64,000 nucleotides of DNA, from contig QANU01034095.1 in assembly GCA_003254905.1 (NCBI GenBank), positions 364,219-428,218 on the forward strand, read 5' to 3'. Under the pieces are notes generated by a model that saw nothing but the letters and a program-made list of their open reading frames with translations, searched no databases and had not been told where the DNA came from. Positions 1 through 10,817 of this stretch are shown here, in pieces. Each line of letters starts with the position of its first letter. Positions within the stretch are counted from its first letter, which is position 1. Source of the stretch: Nissolia schottii. Taxonomy: Eukaryota; Streptophyta; Magnoliopsida; Fabales; Fabaceae. A program made the translations under genes and the position numbers.

Positions 1-1916
1 TTTTTTTTTTTTTTGTTTTTCTCCACTTTTTGCATTCACTTTACTCTTATTTTTCCAGGAATTTTACCATTTAGATGGCCCAAAAGCAAAATCCAAGGAT
101 TTGCAAGTTGTCCCTTACCTTTATGGTTTAAAATTGATCTAAAGGCTCCTTTATTAGTGTCTCTGCTTGCTGCGATAGGATTGTTAAGCAACCTGGCAAT
201 TTAATAAAGAAATGAGCAAATAAGACCCACAAATATTAGGTTGGGCTTAATGGGCTTCAAATGTTGGGTTGGTTCAAATATCAGTCATAATAACAACAAA
301 AGACTATTTAGGACCAATTTGAGAAGAAGAGAAGGAACATGCGAAGAAATGGTGGTGATGGGATCATGAGAGGATTAGTACTGTGGCCCATAAGAAACTA
401 ATCACCATAAAGAGCACAACCTATGTATGACGTAAAAGAGAAAAGAAAACTCAATATATGATTACTTTGCAAGAAAAATATTTTCGATCGAAAAGTTAAT
501 CCTTATACTTTTAATCCTACTTTTCAGAAACAAAAGTAATTCTTGTAATTTACACTAACTTAAAATAAATGGTGCTTACCATGAATTAATATAAGAACAA
601 TTAATTCTAAAAATTGTTTAATTTTTTTTAAAACCATTTATCCAAATGCACTCCCAATATCACGGCTTTGATGGAAAAAAAATATTAAAAAACTATGGTA
701 TCATCATGTCATGAGTTGTTTAGTCATCCCTTTATTTATTGGGTTTAAGGGTTTGTTTGACATGATGTATAAGGCTGAATTGTATAAGCTAATATAATAT
801 ATCAAGATCTTATCCATCATTTAATACAACCAGTGTATTGTATTATATTATACATTAATGAGTCCTTATATGTCAGAATGACGTATAATTTTATTAAGCC
901 TATGAGTGAAGGATTAAACTTGATTAAACTTGATCTATAAGGTTGTTTTTTCCCTTTTCTCTCATAATTTTATATCTCTAAAAGTAATAATAAATAATTA
1001 ATTATATAAATAAATAATAATTACAATATTAATAATAAAAAATATAATTCATGTAATATTCATGTAACGGTCACGTCAAGGGACTAAATTGAATATAATT
1101 CTCACATATAATAATATATTTAATTTTAATTTCTTACGTATTATTCAGGTAAGAAAAAACTAAATTTTAGTAAATGAAAAAAGAGAAAATATTAATTAGG
1201 TGAGAAAAAATTAAGTGAATAATTAATATGAACAATAAAATCATAAATTTATCTATCATTGTGAGTTAAGACGAAAAATTTTGTGTCCAAAATAAGATAT
1301 AGACATTACTAACTTTCAAATGAAGTTGTAAATGTTAACAAACCTTTTTCTTAAAACATTAAGTATTGAATAAAAAATAAAATATTTTTAGAATTTAAGA
1401 ATGTTTACTAACTACTTCAAATAAAATATATATCAGTTTCTTTTTTTATATAATAACAAGGGAAATAAATTTCCGATCTCTATTCCCCCCCCCCTAAATG
1501 ATGAGGTGTTAGCGTAAGGGACAATAAATGACGTTGGCTAACAATTTTTGTTGCTCAATAAATAAATAAACAGAACAATAAATGATCGTTCTTTTAAAAT
1601 TTGACTCGACCAATAAGTCAATATATTCAAATATGAAGCTAATTTAAAGTTGTGTTAAAAAAAAGTTTAATTTTGAGTGTAAAATATTTTTGGATTTTGC
1701 TAAGAAAACATAAATAGTAATTTTGTATCGAAGAAAGTGAAATTTGTATGTTTTTAAAGATATTGAATGCTTTATAAACTTAAAACATTCTATTTTAGTT
1801 TCATTAACCAATGTGGTTAGGACATTGGTTAGCAAAACCCAATATTTTTATATTTTTATTCAATCATGTGTTACCAATGTCAATGACGTTTCATGATTAA
1901 ATGTTTGAATAATATA
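1..1916. other. AT-rich intergenic stretch
   Basis: I see no gene here. The stretch opens with a T-run and is AT-rich throughout, with an 11-base C-run near 1485-1495. The only open frames are short and lack recognisable motifs or codon structure. It ends at the ATATA target duplication (1912-1916) of the copia element. Confidence 0.7.
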
Positions 1917-2269
1917 TGATAAAACTGCAGTTATGCAGCTTGCAGCCATAGCTGTAGAACTCTGCCACAGCAGCAGAAAGAATGAAAAACTCGAGAGAAT
2001 TGGTGTGAATTATGAGCAATCTTCAAATCATTACTCATTTGTGTATTGAGAAGAGAATATATACATGTCAACAACAAGCTTGCACTGCAAGCATACTAAC
2101 TGAACTATCTGACAGTTATCACTAACAGAAAATAACAAACTATCACTAACTAACCTGTTAACTTGCTGCACAAGCTAAAGGCTTATAGTGCCAGCTAACT
2201 AACTTAACAGTTACCAATAATTTCAACTAATTTCAACACAAAATTATATTTTGTGTGCCATATCTAACA
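1917..2269 (-). repeat. 3' LTR of the copia element
   Basis: This 353-bp copy matches 7026-7378 except at about four positions: near 2015 (g/a), 2032 (c/t), 2050 (t/a) and 2125 (t/c). It is the 3' LTR in element orientation. The last codons of the pol frame and its stop (2244-2246) lie inside it, so coding sequence and LTR overlap by about 26 bases. Confidence 0.95.
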
Positions 2270-5200
2270 CCCCCCCGCAAGCTTGATTGGGAGTATGTAT
2301 GGAGAACAAACCAAGCTTGACAAGCATGCTGTTGAATGGACCAGGTGCTAAAGGTTTAGTAAGAATGTCTGCAACCTGGAGCTTGGTGGAAATGGGATGA
2401 ATGCTAACAACTCCTGCTTGAATCTTTTCACGGATAGAATGGCAATCTATCTCAATGTGCTTTGTTCGTTCATGAAGGACAGGATTGGATGCCAATTGGA
2501 TTGCTGAATTATTATCACAATAGAGCATAATCGGTGTTTGGGGAGGGAAGCCAAGGTCTCGGAACAGGTACAACAACCATTGAGCCTCACAAGTTGCTTG
2601 ACTGAGGGCTCTATATTCAGCCTCTGAAGAGGATTTAGACACAGTGTGTTGTTTTTTGCTTTTCCAAGAAACAAGAGATGGACCAAGGTAGAAGCAGAAT
2701 CCAGAAACTGACTTCCTTGTATCCAGACAAGCTCCCCAGTCTGAGTCTGAATAGCCAGTGAGAGTGAGATCAGAGGAAGCAGCAAAGTGTAGACCAGCAG
2801 CCGGTGAATTTTTGAGATACCTGACAATCCGATGAGCTGCCTGCATGTGTTCATCAGTGGCACAGTCCAGAAATTGGCTTAATTTGCTTAGAGCAAAAGC
2901 AATATCCGGCCTAGTGTTGGTGAGGTAAATTAGGCGACCAATTAACCTTCTGAAGGTAGAGTTATCTTGCAGTAAAGTGTCAGAATCTCTGCAAAGCTTA
3001 TTGTGAAAGTCCATTGGGGTGGAAGCTGGCTTGCAGGCCAGCAGACCACAATCACTAATCAGGTCTAGAGCATATTTCCTTTGATAGAGGTGGATTCCAG
3101 ACTTTGACCGAGCAACCTCCATGCCAAGAAAATATTTAAGAGGACCAATGTCTTTGATCTTGAACAGCTCATCTAACAATCTTTTAAGGGAATTAATCTC
3201 AGCCATGTCATCTCCTGCAAGGACTAAATCATCAACATATACCAAAATAGCCGTGTAGCTACGATCAGTCCTTTTGGTAAACAATGAATAATCAGCCTTT
3301 GATTGTTGATACCCCTGTGCCAACAGCACTGAAGTGAGCTTGACATTCCATTGTCTACTTGCTTGCTTGAGTCCATATAAGGATTTCTGTAATTTGCATA
3401 CTAAGCCAGGTTGCTTGACCTCCAATCCTTGAGGAACTTTCATGTAAACATCCTCTACTAAATCACCATGCAAGAAGGCTGTGTTGACATCAAGTTGGTG
3501 CAGATGTCAATTCTTGGCTGCTGTAATAGCTAAGAGTAATCTAACAGTGGTCATTTTGACCACAGGGCTGAACGTCTTGGCATAGTCAATTCCATAAGTT
3601 TGGTTGAACCCTTTTGCAACCAATCTGGCCTTGTAACGTTCAATGCTGCCATCTGGATTTAATTTCACCTTGAACACCCATTTGCTCCTAATTGCCTTCT
3701 TGTGAGGAGGTAATGCTGTGAGAGTCCAAGTGCCATTTGCCTCCAAGGCCAATAGTTCAGCCTTGATTGCCTTCTGCCAACACTCATGAGCCACGGCCTC
3801 TTTGTATGTGGTTGGTTCAGAAATTGAGGACAGGTTTAATGCAAAATGCTTATGAGATGCAGACAAGGAATCATAGGACAGGTAATTGGATAAAGGGTAC
3901 CTGGTGGGATGATTGGTGTAGGTAGCTGTTGATGATGCCAATGCACAGTGATAATCTTGGAGATAAGACGGTGGCTTCTTTAATCTGGTTGACTTCCTTG
4001 ATGGTTCTGCACCCAGTAACTCCTGAGACTGCACAGTGGCTGATGTTTCAGGAAATGCTGTAGGTTCTGGTATAGGGTCAGGGGTTGGGATGGTGACTGT
4101 GGGGATGGGGGCTACTGTGGTTGTGGGGAGAGGAGTGGAGATTGGTGTTGTTGTGTAAGGCTCGGGTGGATCAGTGAATGGGTCTAAGTACTGCAGGTTA
4201 GGGAGTATGTGTGTGGGTAAGGGATTAGTGGCTTCAGGTATAGAATTTGTAAGGTGAGGGAAATGTTGTTCATAAAATTTTACATTTCGTGAGAGAAAGA
4301 CTTCCTTGGAGGTAAGGTCATATAATAAGTATCCTTTGGTGCCAGACTTGTAGCCCAAGAACATGCATTTCCTGGCTCGGGGCTGTAGTTTAGTTCTGTT
4401 ATTTTGGAGGGTGGTGGCATAGGCTAGGCAGCCAAACACTCTCAAGTGTTGTAGATCAGGTTTGGTGTGGTAGAGGGTTTCGTATGGGGTGAGGTGTTTA
4501 AGGAAGGAGCTAGGCAGCCTGTTGATTAGGTGAATGGCATGGGCAATTGCAAAATGCCAGAAGCTTGAGGGTAAGTGGGACTGAAATATTAAAGCCCGGG
4601 CAACTCCAAGGATGTGTTGATGTTTTCTTTCAACTACCCCATTTTGTTGGGGAGTCTCAACACATGTTGTGTGATGAATTATTCCCTTGTTATTGAAGAA
4701 GGAAGCCATGGTAAATTCAGGTCCATTGTCAGACCTAATACACTTGATTGTAACCTGAAACTGAGTTTCAACAAGAGCCACAAAATTCTGCACTAACCCT
4801 GTTGCTTCAGATTTTTGTTTCATAAAATAAGCCCAAGTGAACCTCGTGTGATCATCAACAATTGTGAGAAAGTATTTAAAACCAAATGCTGATGGAACTG
4901 AGATTGGACCCCAAATGTCAACATGTATTATTGCAAAAGCAGAAACTGAATTGGATACACTAGTGGGAAATGGCAATTTTCTTTGCTTGGCATATTGACA
5001 TGAATCACATGGGGTATTCACATCATTATTACAATGGAGGTAAGGAAAATTAGCCTGTAAGCTGTCCAATTTATTGTAAGATGGGTGACCTAGTCTAAGA
5101 TGCCATAAAAGGGAATTATTGGCAACTAGGCTATTTATACTATGGAGAGTTGGAATCCCTGCAGTTGCTGAATCCAGGTAGTAGAGACCCTGCCTTGAGC

Positions 5201-6667
5201 TAGCTACACCAATCATCTTCATAGAAGGTAAAGCCTGTATCTCACATTTGTTTTTAGTGAAAGCAAGTGTACATGGTAGATTCATGGTTAATTTTGAGAC
5301 GGATATAAGATTGAAGGTGAAAGCAGGGATGTATAAAACATTGGTTAAGTAAAAATGTTTGGAAAAGAAAACATTGCCTGCAATGTTAGTGGATACCTGT
5401 GTTCCATTTGGCATTTTTAGAAAAATTGGTTTAATTTTTCTAAACGAATGAAAAGAATGCAGGGAGTGAGTTATATGGTCAGTTGCACCAGTATCAAGTA
5501 TCCAGTTATGTGTGGAATGATATGCAGAATGATCAATGTTACCTGCAGGTGAGGGTGGTGGTGGTTCATGGCTTGTCACTTGGTTGGCAACTCGGTTTTG
5601 TGACTCATGAGGTTGAATCAAGGCAATCAAGGCATTGTATTGATCTGGAGTAAATGGAAAGTTGGAGTTGTCACATGTCTCCTTAAGAGACACAGTGCTA
5701 CAAGAGTCATCAGAATCCACATCCTCTGCAGCAGTGACATTGTGTGCAGCTTTGTTCTTATGCTTTCTCTGCATATGTGTTGGATACCCAATTTTCTTAA
5801 AGCATTCATGCTCCAAGTGGCCTGTGCCTCCACAGTTGTTGCAATGTTTGGAATAATAGGAGGGACTTCTGCCCCTAGGAGGTGGTTTGGTCACTTGATT
5901 CTTTGATCTGCCCCTGGTGTCTGATTGCTGCTTAGATCCAAAAGTCACAGCAGCAGCTAAAGGTCTGTCATCACAGTCCATGTTAAATTGCCTCTCTTGT
6001 TGTAGCAACAGGGAAAGCACTTTATTGATATCAGGGACAGGTTCTAAGAGCATGATTTGAGACCTAACATTGCTATAGTTGTCATTAAGGCCTCGAAGGA
6101 GTCTAATCACCTGATCATGGGCTCTATAATCCCTAATTACAGCAAGACCACAAATACACCTAGCAGGGCAATGGCAGATTGGTATCGGCCTGAAGTTCTC
6201 AAGTTCATCCCAATAGGTTTTTAACTGAGAATAGTAAGAGGTAATAGGGGAGTCACCTTGATGTAGTGTAAAGATCAATTCTTGAAGCTCAGCAATTCGA
6301 TAAAGGTCCCCTTGATGGTACCTGTGCTTGAGATCTTGCCAAAGATCAGCAGCAGATTCTGTCCAAATAATGCTTGCCATTATTTCAGTAGAAAGTGAAT
6401 TGGTAATCCAGCCAAGAACAAACGTGTTGCACCTATCCCAAACAGGGAAAACTGGATCATCTTCATCAGGTTGGGAAATTCTCCCATCAACAAATTGGAA
6501 TTTGTTTTTTCCTTTCAATGCCAACCTCATTGCCCGAGCCAATGGTGGTAGTTTTTCTCAGTCAGAACTAGAGAAACTAGAGCAACACCAGGGTTCTCAC
6601 TGGGATGGAGGTAATAGGGAGATAGTGGATCGCGTGAAGGATCAGCAAAAGGATTGATGTTAGCCAT
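2244..6667 (-). pseudogene. Copia gag-pol polyprotein, broken by a frameshift and a nonsense codon
   Basis: The reading frame starts at the ATG at 6665-6667. Domains, in order, are: a Gag region; a CCHC zinc knuckle (C-x2-C-x4-H-x4-C) near 5830; an aspartic protease with DTGA near 5490; an integrase with the HHCC zinc-binding region and the acidic triad (VDIWGP, SDNGPEF, QNGVVERKH); a reverse transcriptase with YVDD near 3235; and RNase H (SSSEAEYRAL). Two lesions break it. A one-base loss near 6541 throws Gag out of frame just after NYHHW. A TGA at 3507-3509 stands where copia RTs usually have tryptophan; the frame continues in phase on the far side down to 2244. The proteins are typical of the family otherwise. 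It would act in cytoplasmic virus-like particles if intact. Confidence 0.92.
2270..2276 (-). other. Polypurine tract of the copia element
   Basis: On the minus strand a run of seven G residues stands directly against the TGTTAG end of the 3' LTR. This is where a plus-strand-priming polypurine tract belongs. It also lies inside the pol reading frame. Confidence 0.8.
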
Positions 6668-7016
6668 AGGACCAGAAGTTTGAGTCAAGAACAGTGAAGG
6701 AATCAGAGAATGATAGCGGAAGAATAGAGAAGGGAAAAAAAAGGCACTGATTATGATGAACACAACCACAGATTGAGGAAAATGAGAAACACAAAATAGA
6801 AAGAACACATCTGCGTGATCACCTTACTGGGAAACCATCAAAGAAATTCTGGAACAGCACCAGAAACTGAGATTTCAGGGTGTATCATTCATATCCAAGT
6901 GGAATCTCAAAGAATTAGCAAAGCAAGATCAAGCAGCAAATGCAATTCCAAGAATACGAGGGAACAGAATTTGCAGGATGTGAAAGTAATTGAAAGAAGA
7001 TCAGAACCTGGCTAAA

Positions 7017-7025
7017 CTGATACCA
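7017..7025 (-). other. Primer-binding site, initiator Met tRNA type
   Basis: On the minus strand TGGTATCAG lies directly after the 5' LTR. It is the usual copia PBS, complementary to the 3' end of initiator methionine tRNA. Confidence 0.9.
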
Positions 7026-7378
7026 TGATAAAACTGCAGTTATGCAGCTTGCAGCCATAGCTGTAGAACTCTGCCACAGCAGCAGAAAGAATGAAAAACT
7101 CGAGAGAATTAGTGTGAATTATGAGTAATCTTCAAATCATTACTCATATGTGTATTGAGAAGAGAATATATACATGTCAACAACAAGCTTGCACTGCAAG
7201 CATACTAACTGAACTATCTGACAGCTATCACTAACAGAAAATAACAAACTATCACTAACTAACCTGTTAACTTGCTGCACAAGCTAAAGGCTTATAGTGC
7301 CAGCTAACTAACTTAACAGTTACCAATAATTTCAACTAATTTCAACACAAAATTATATTTTGTGTGCCATATCTAACA
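7026..7378 (-). repeat. 5' LTR of the copia element
   Basis: This is the 353-bp partner of 1917-2269. It would hold the promoter for right-to-left transcription. Its outer end is followed by the second ATATA target duplication. Confidence 0.95.
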
Positions 7379-7412
7379 ATATATTTGTACAATGTTGATG
7401 CAGTAAATTAAA

Positions 7413-7792
7413 GGTGGTTTCTCAAATAGTCATGGAATACTCCATGATATTTAATTTATCAATTTTTGATAATTTTTATAATTAAATTCATCAAACTTTA
7501 TTATTATTTCCTGATCTAATATGACATATTAATGGATTATATAATCTAATGTAATAAATTAATACTTTTCAATATAATATTTATAGAGAAGTGCATCGTA
7601 AGCTCAAACGGTCCAAAAAACTTTAAACCTCTTATAAGTTGACTCTTTAATGATTTGACAATGAAAAGTTTATTACGATCATATAGAACATGAAAAATAA
7701 TAAAATTCGATGAATTTAATTAAAAAATTACAAAAAATAAATAAATTAAGTAGTATGTGATATTTACTCCGTAGGGTATTTACGCAACCACC
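7413..7792. mobile_element. MULE-type MITE, copy 1
   Basis: This 380-bp AT-rich element begins GGTGGTTTC and ends with the imperfect inverse, so it has short imperfect terminal inverted repeats. Identical 9-bp direct repeats TAAATTAAA flank it (7404-7412 and 7793-7801). It resembles 8328-8680 along its length. A 9-bp target duplication is the mark of Mutator-like elements. It contains no coding sequence. Confidence 0.85.
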
Positions 7793-8327
7793 TAAATTAA
7801 ATCCCCAATAAATATATAACACTTTGAAAATATATTTGGATTGTCTTGTATCCAAAACTATTACGTATGGTTGATCATTTTACAAGTGAAAGACATGAAC
7901 ATTTGAATTATGTCCAAACAATATTAAAAAAGTTTCATTTGTCTAAAGTTATTGTGTGATTTTTTTTTAATTAACATAACTAAATATCACCATTTTTAGC
8001 ATGAAGAAAGTCCCTTAGAATTAAGTTTGGATTGATGCACCAGATCAACTATTCCATTCATCATTTAGTATTTTCAATAAAAAAAGGATGTCTAACAAGG
8101 AAATAATAAAGCATGTCAAATAAATTCGGTACATATAGAATGATGTTCATGTCATAAACAAAAATAAGAGTACAATCTCTAAGAAAATATTATCCTTCCT
8201 AATAAATATAATTAACTCCAAAAATAGATTCTTTTTTTTTTACATGAGATTGTGATTGTGGTTACATTCATGGTAAAATTATATACATGAATATACAGGA
8301 TCCACTCCAATTAATTATGATATTTAA

Positions 8328-8680
8328 GGTGATTTTTTAGCTACCACATGCATAAATATCTCATGGTACTTAATTTATCCATTTTTTATAATTTTTATAA
8401 CTAAATTCATTAATTTTTGTTATCATTTCATGATCTAGCATGACATATTGGTGGATTATATGATCTAATATGATAAATTAATACTTTCAAACGATTTGCA
8501 AATCTCTAAGCCTCTTATAAGTTTACTCTTTCAATGATTTAACTAATGAAAAGTTTATTATAATCATATAAAACATAACATAATAACAAAAATTGATAAA
8601 TTTAATTGTAAAAATTATTGAAAATAAATAAATTAAATATCATAAGATATTTATTCCCATAGGGTAACTAAGAAATCATC
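8328..8680. mobile_element. MULE-type MITE, copy 2
   Basis: This 353-bp diverged copy is in the same orientation as 7413-7792. Both share blocks such as GACATATT-GGTGGATTATAT-like sequence and CCTCTTATAAGTT. Its own 9-bp target duplication, GATATTTAA, lies at 8319-8327 and 8681-8689. The different target duplications show two independent insertions, not a tandem duplication. Confidence 0.85.
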
Positions 8681-9161
8681 GATATTTAAACTATGAAAAA
8701 ATGATATTTATACATATAAAAATATGTAGACATTTTATCGTTCTTCTCACAACATAATATTGAAACCCATTATATACTTTGTGAGATTTATGATATATTG
8801 TAAGAAAAATGACAAGATACATTATATTATATGTAAAATTAACACCATTGTCAAACCATACCGAATGATAAGGTTGAGGGGACAAATCCTTAAAATAAAA
8901 AAGAGCGATAAGATTAAGATAGCAGTAAACCAGGATAGAAGTGAAACCGTAGTCAAATGTCACATAATTCCACATTCCCTTAGTCATTTTAAATTGAGGG
9001 TGAATCTTCTTAATTAAATTTTTTGTCACACATATGAAGATATGTGCGATCTTTCATAATAATGTAAGATTTATATATGATATAAAAATTAATAATAAGA
9101 GATCATAAGTTATTTTATATCATAAAAAATTTAATTGAAATGATTCATTTTTTCAATCAAA

Positions 9162-9180
9162 TAATATATATATATATAAA
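9162..9180 (+). promoter_or_regulatory. Likely TATA box of the S1-like gene
   Basis: An alternating TA run leading into TATAAAG lies about 100 bases before the ATG at 9279. That is the right distance for a plant TATA box plus a short leader. The placement is inferred; the TA run could also be a simple repeat. Confidence 0.5.
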
Positions 9181-9278
9181 GCATCAACTCAACTATTAGA
9201 GAAAGAGAGAGAGCGCATCACTTGTTCAAAAAACAAACAAAAAGCCGTAAAAGAAAGAAAGAAATAAAGAAAAGAAGC

Positions 9279-9713
9279 ATGAAGCCCGTAGTGAGACTCT
9301 TCCTTGTGTTGTGCCTCGTCTCCTCAATTGCGATCTTGTTGATCACAGTTGAGAGAGCACAATACATGTTAAGCAACCACGAATACTATGTCCAAGTGAT
9401 CAACGGGTTCACGGACAATTCGTCCGTGCCGTTGATCATATGGTGCTCCTCAGAGGAAATGGATCTCGGGGGGCGTGGCCTCCAGGAGCACGACGATTTC
9501 AGCTGGTACATGAGGCTCAGTTTCTGGGGGAGCAACAAGATGAAGTGTACCATGAAATGGGGAGAGATGAGGAAGAGCTTTGATGCGTTTAAGGCTCCTA
9601 GGGACACTTACCGGTGTGGCCTTTACAGGATTTGTTATTGGATGGTCACACAGGATGGGTTCTTTTTCAGCAATGATCAAGTTAATTGGAGGAAGGAATT
9701 CTTGTGGTGGTGA
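9279..9713 (+). CDS. Secreted plant self-incompatibility S1-like protein
   Basis: A single exon encodes 144 residues. The frame is open upstream to 9222 but without an ATG; the ATG at 9279 puts a hydrophobic signal peptide (residues about 5-24) at the N-terminus. The mature part fits the S1 / S-protein homologue family: a VQVINGF strand at 38-44, then W-rich strands, four cysteines (56, 90, 113, 119) able to form two disulfides, and a tail rich in Trp and Phe. N47 lies in an N-glycosylation sequon. Members are small secreted beta-sandwich proteins. Poppy S1 is the pollen-inhibiting stigma determinant, but most plant homologues have unknown roles, so no self-incompatibility function should be assumed. 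It stands alone among transposons, as these genes often do. Confidence 0.85.
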   Translation: MKPVVRLFLVLCLVSSIAILLITVERAQYMLSNHEYYVQVINGFTDNSSVPLIIWCSSEEMDLGGRGLQEHDDFSWYMRLSFWGSNKMKCTMKWGEMRKSFDAFKAPRDTYRCGLYRICYWMVTQDGFFFSNDQVNWRKEFLWW

Positions 9714-10817
9714 GTAGCGTGGTTCGAATTATTTACTATCTTCTTGTGAGAGTGTTTTTGTTTATCTGTGTCTCTTGACATGACGGTCGTGTCGTCATAA
9801 AACAAACATATGGCCATTTTAATTTGATGAGTTTTGTGAGATTAGAAAAGGGTGCTTTTTTGGTTTGTTAATGGTTCAATAATATATACAACGTAGAATT
9901 ATTTATTTCCGACAACGTTTTAATGTTGATAGAGAAGAAGAAGAAGAAGATGATTCAGGCGTGATGTGCGTAGGCTCCACAAGCCCTCGTTGCCTACTTT
10001 CAAGGATATATATCCGGTTAGCTATGATCTGATGGGAATTTGAGTTGTTTGGCTGATTTGTTACTATCTCTGTTTTTATTTTATTTTATTGCTTTTCTCT
10101 TTGTTACTTTATCTGATTCTGCAGGTCTAGACATTTGGCCTTAACTCTTCCCCCCCTTCCAACGCTAGTGTTTAAAAACCATCTTAAAAAAAATTAATAT
10201 TACATGAACAACCACCTTTTAAATAACACTAAATGAAAAACACTCAAGGAAATTATTTTCTAATTATTCATGGGTCCGATATGATTGCATAAGAACACGT
10301 TAATTTTGTGTTGTTTATTTAATGTTGTCAGAAAAAAAAAGGAAACTGTACAATGTTGCAGGTGAAAATATATACTGTTTAAACAAACTTTATTGTGAAA
10401 GTAATTAAATTAAATAATAACGTTTAGAGTATTTTTTGGCTGAAATAATGTTGAAGATTGTTTTTTAAGGAAATATTAATGTTGAAGATGACTTCTACTA
10501 TCTACGCATATTAAAAATATGATTCTTTTATGCGTTAATAATTTAATTATAGTAAGAATACGACTAAGATTAATGGAGAGGAAAAAAAAATCAACCAAAA
10601 GCAAAGGTTTGATTTGATCCATGTCAAATTAGAGATAGATCAATTTGATCTCTAACAAGGAAAAAAAAGGTCTTCCAATCCTTGTAATTAGTCTCTCTGT
10701 GTCATGTTCCACTGTTAATTGGGTTTGTATGTCACATTAAGTGATTTTCTCACTTCTATTCACCCCACTAAATCAAACGACGCCAATTTTTGTCCTAGGT
10801 TAGTGAACCCCAAGGAT
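9714..10817. other. Intergenic DNA
   Basis: The first part is probably the 3' untranslated region of the S1-like gene. A short GAA repeat lies at about 9932-9950. I see no gene or recognisable element in the rest. Confidence 0.6.

Larger units (their letters stand above)
1917..7378 (-). mobile_element. Complete Ty1/copia LTR retrotransposon, minus strand, inactivated
   Basis: Two 353-bp LTRs (1917-2269 and 7026-7378) flank one gag-pol region. The element is bounded by identical 5-bp target duplications, ATATA at 1912-1916 and 7379-7383. Both LTRs begin TGATA and end AACA on the plus strand. A primer-binding site abuts the right LTR and a G-rich polypurine tract abuts the left one, so transcription would run right to left. 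Integrase precedes reverse transcriptase in the coding region, which is the copia order. By eye the LTRs differ at only four positions, which suggests a fairly recent insertion. Even so, the coding region carries a frameshift and an in-frame stop, so it cannot make its full polyprotein without suppression. Confidence 0.96.

Noticed and set aside
760-920. Possible MITE beginning GGTTTGTTTGACATG
   Set aside because: The start resembles common plant transposon ends, but I could not find a matching inverted end or a target duplication.
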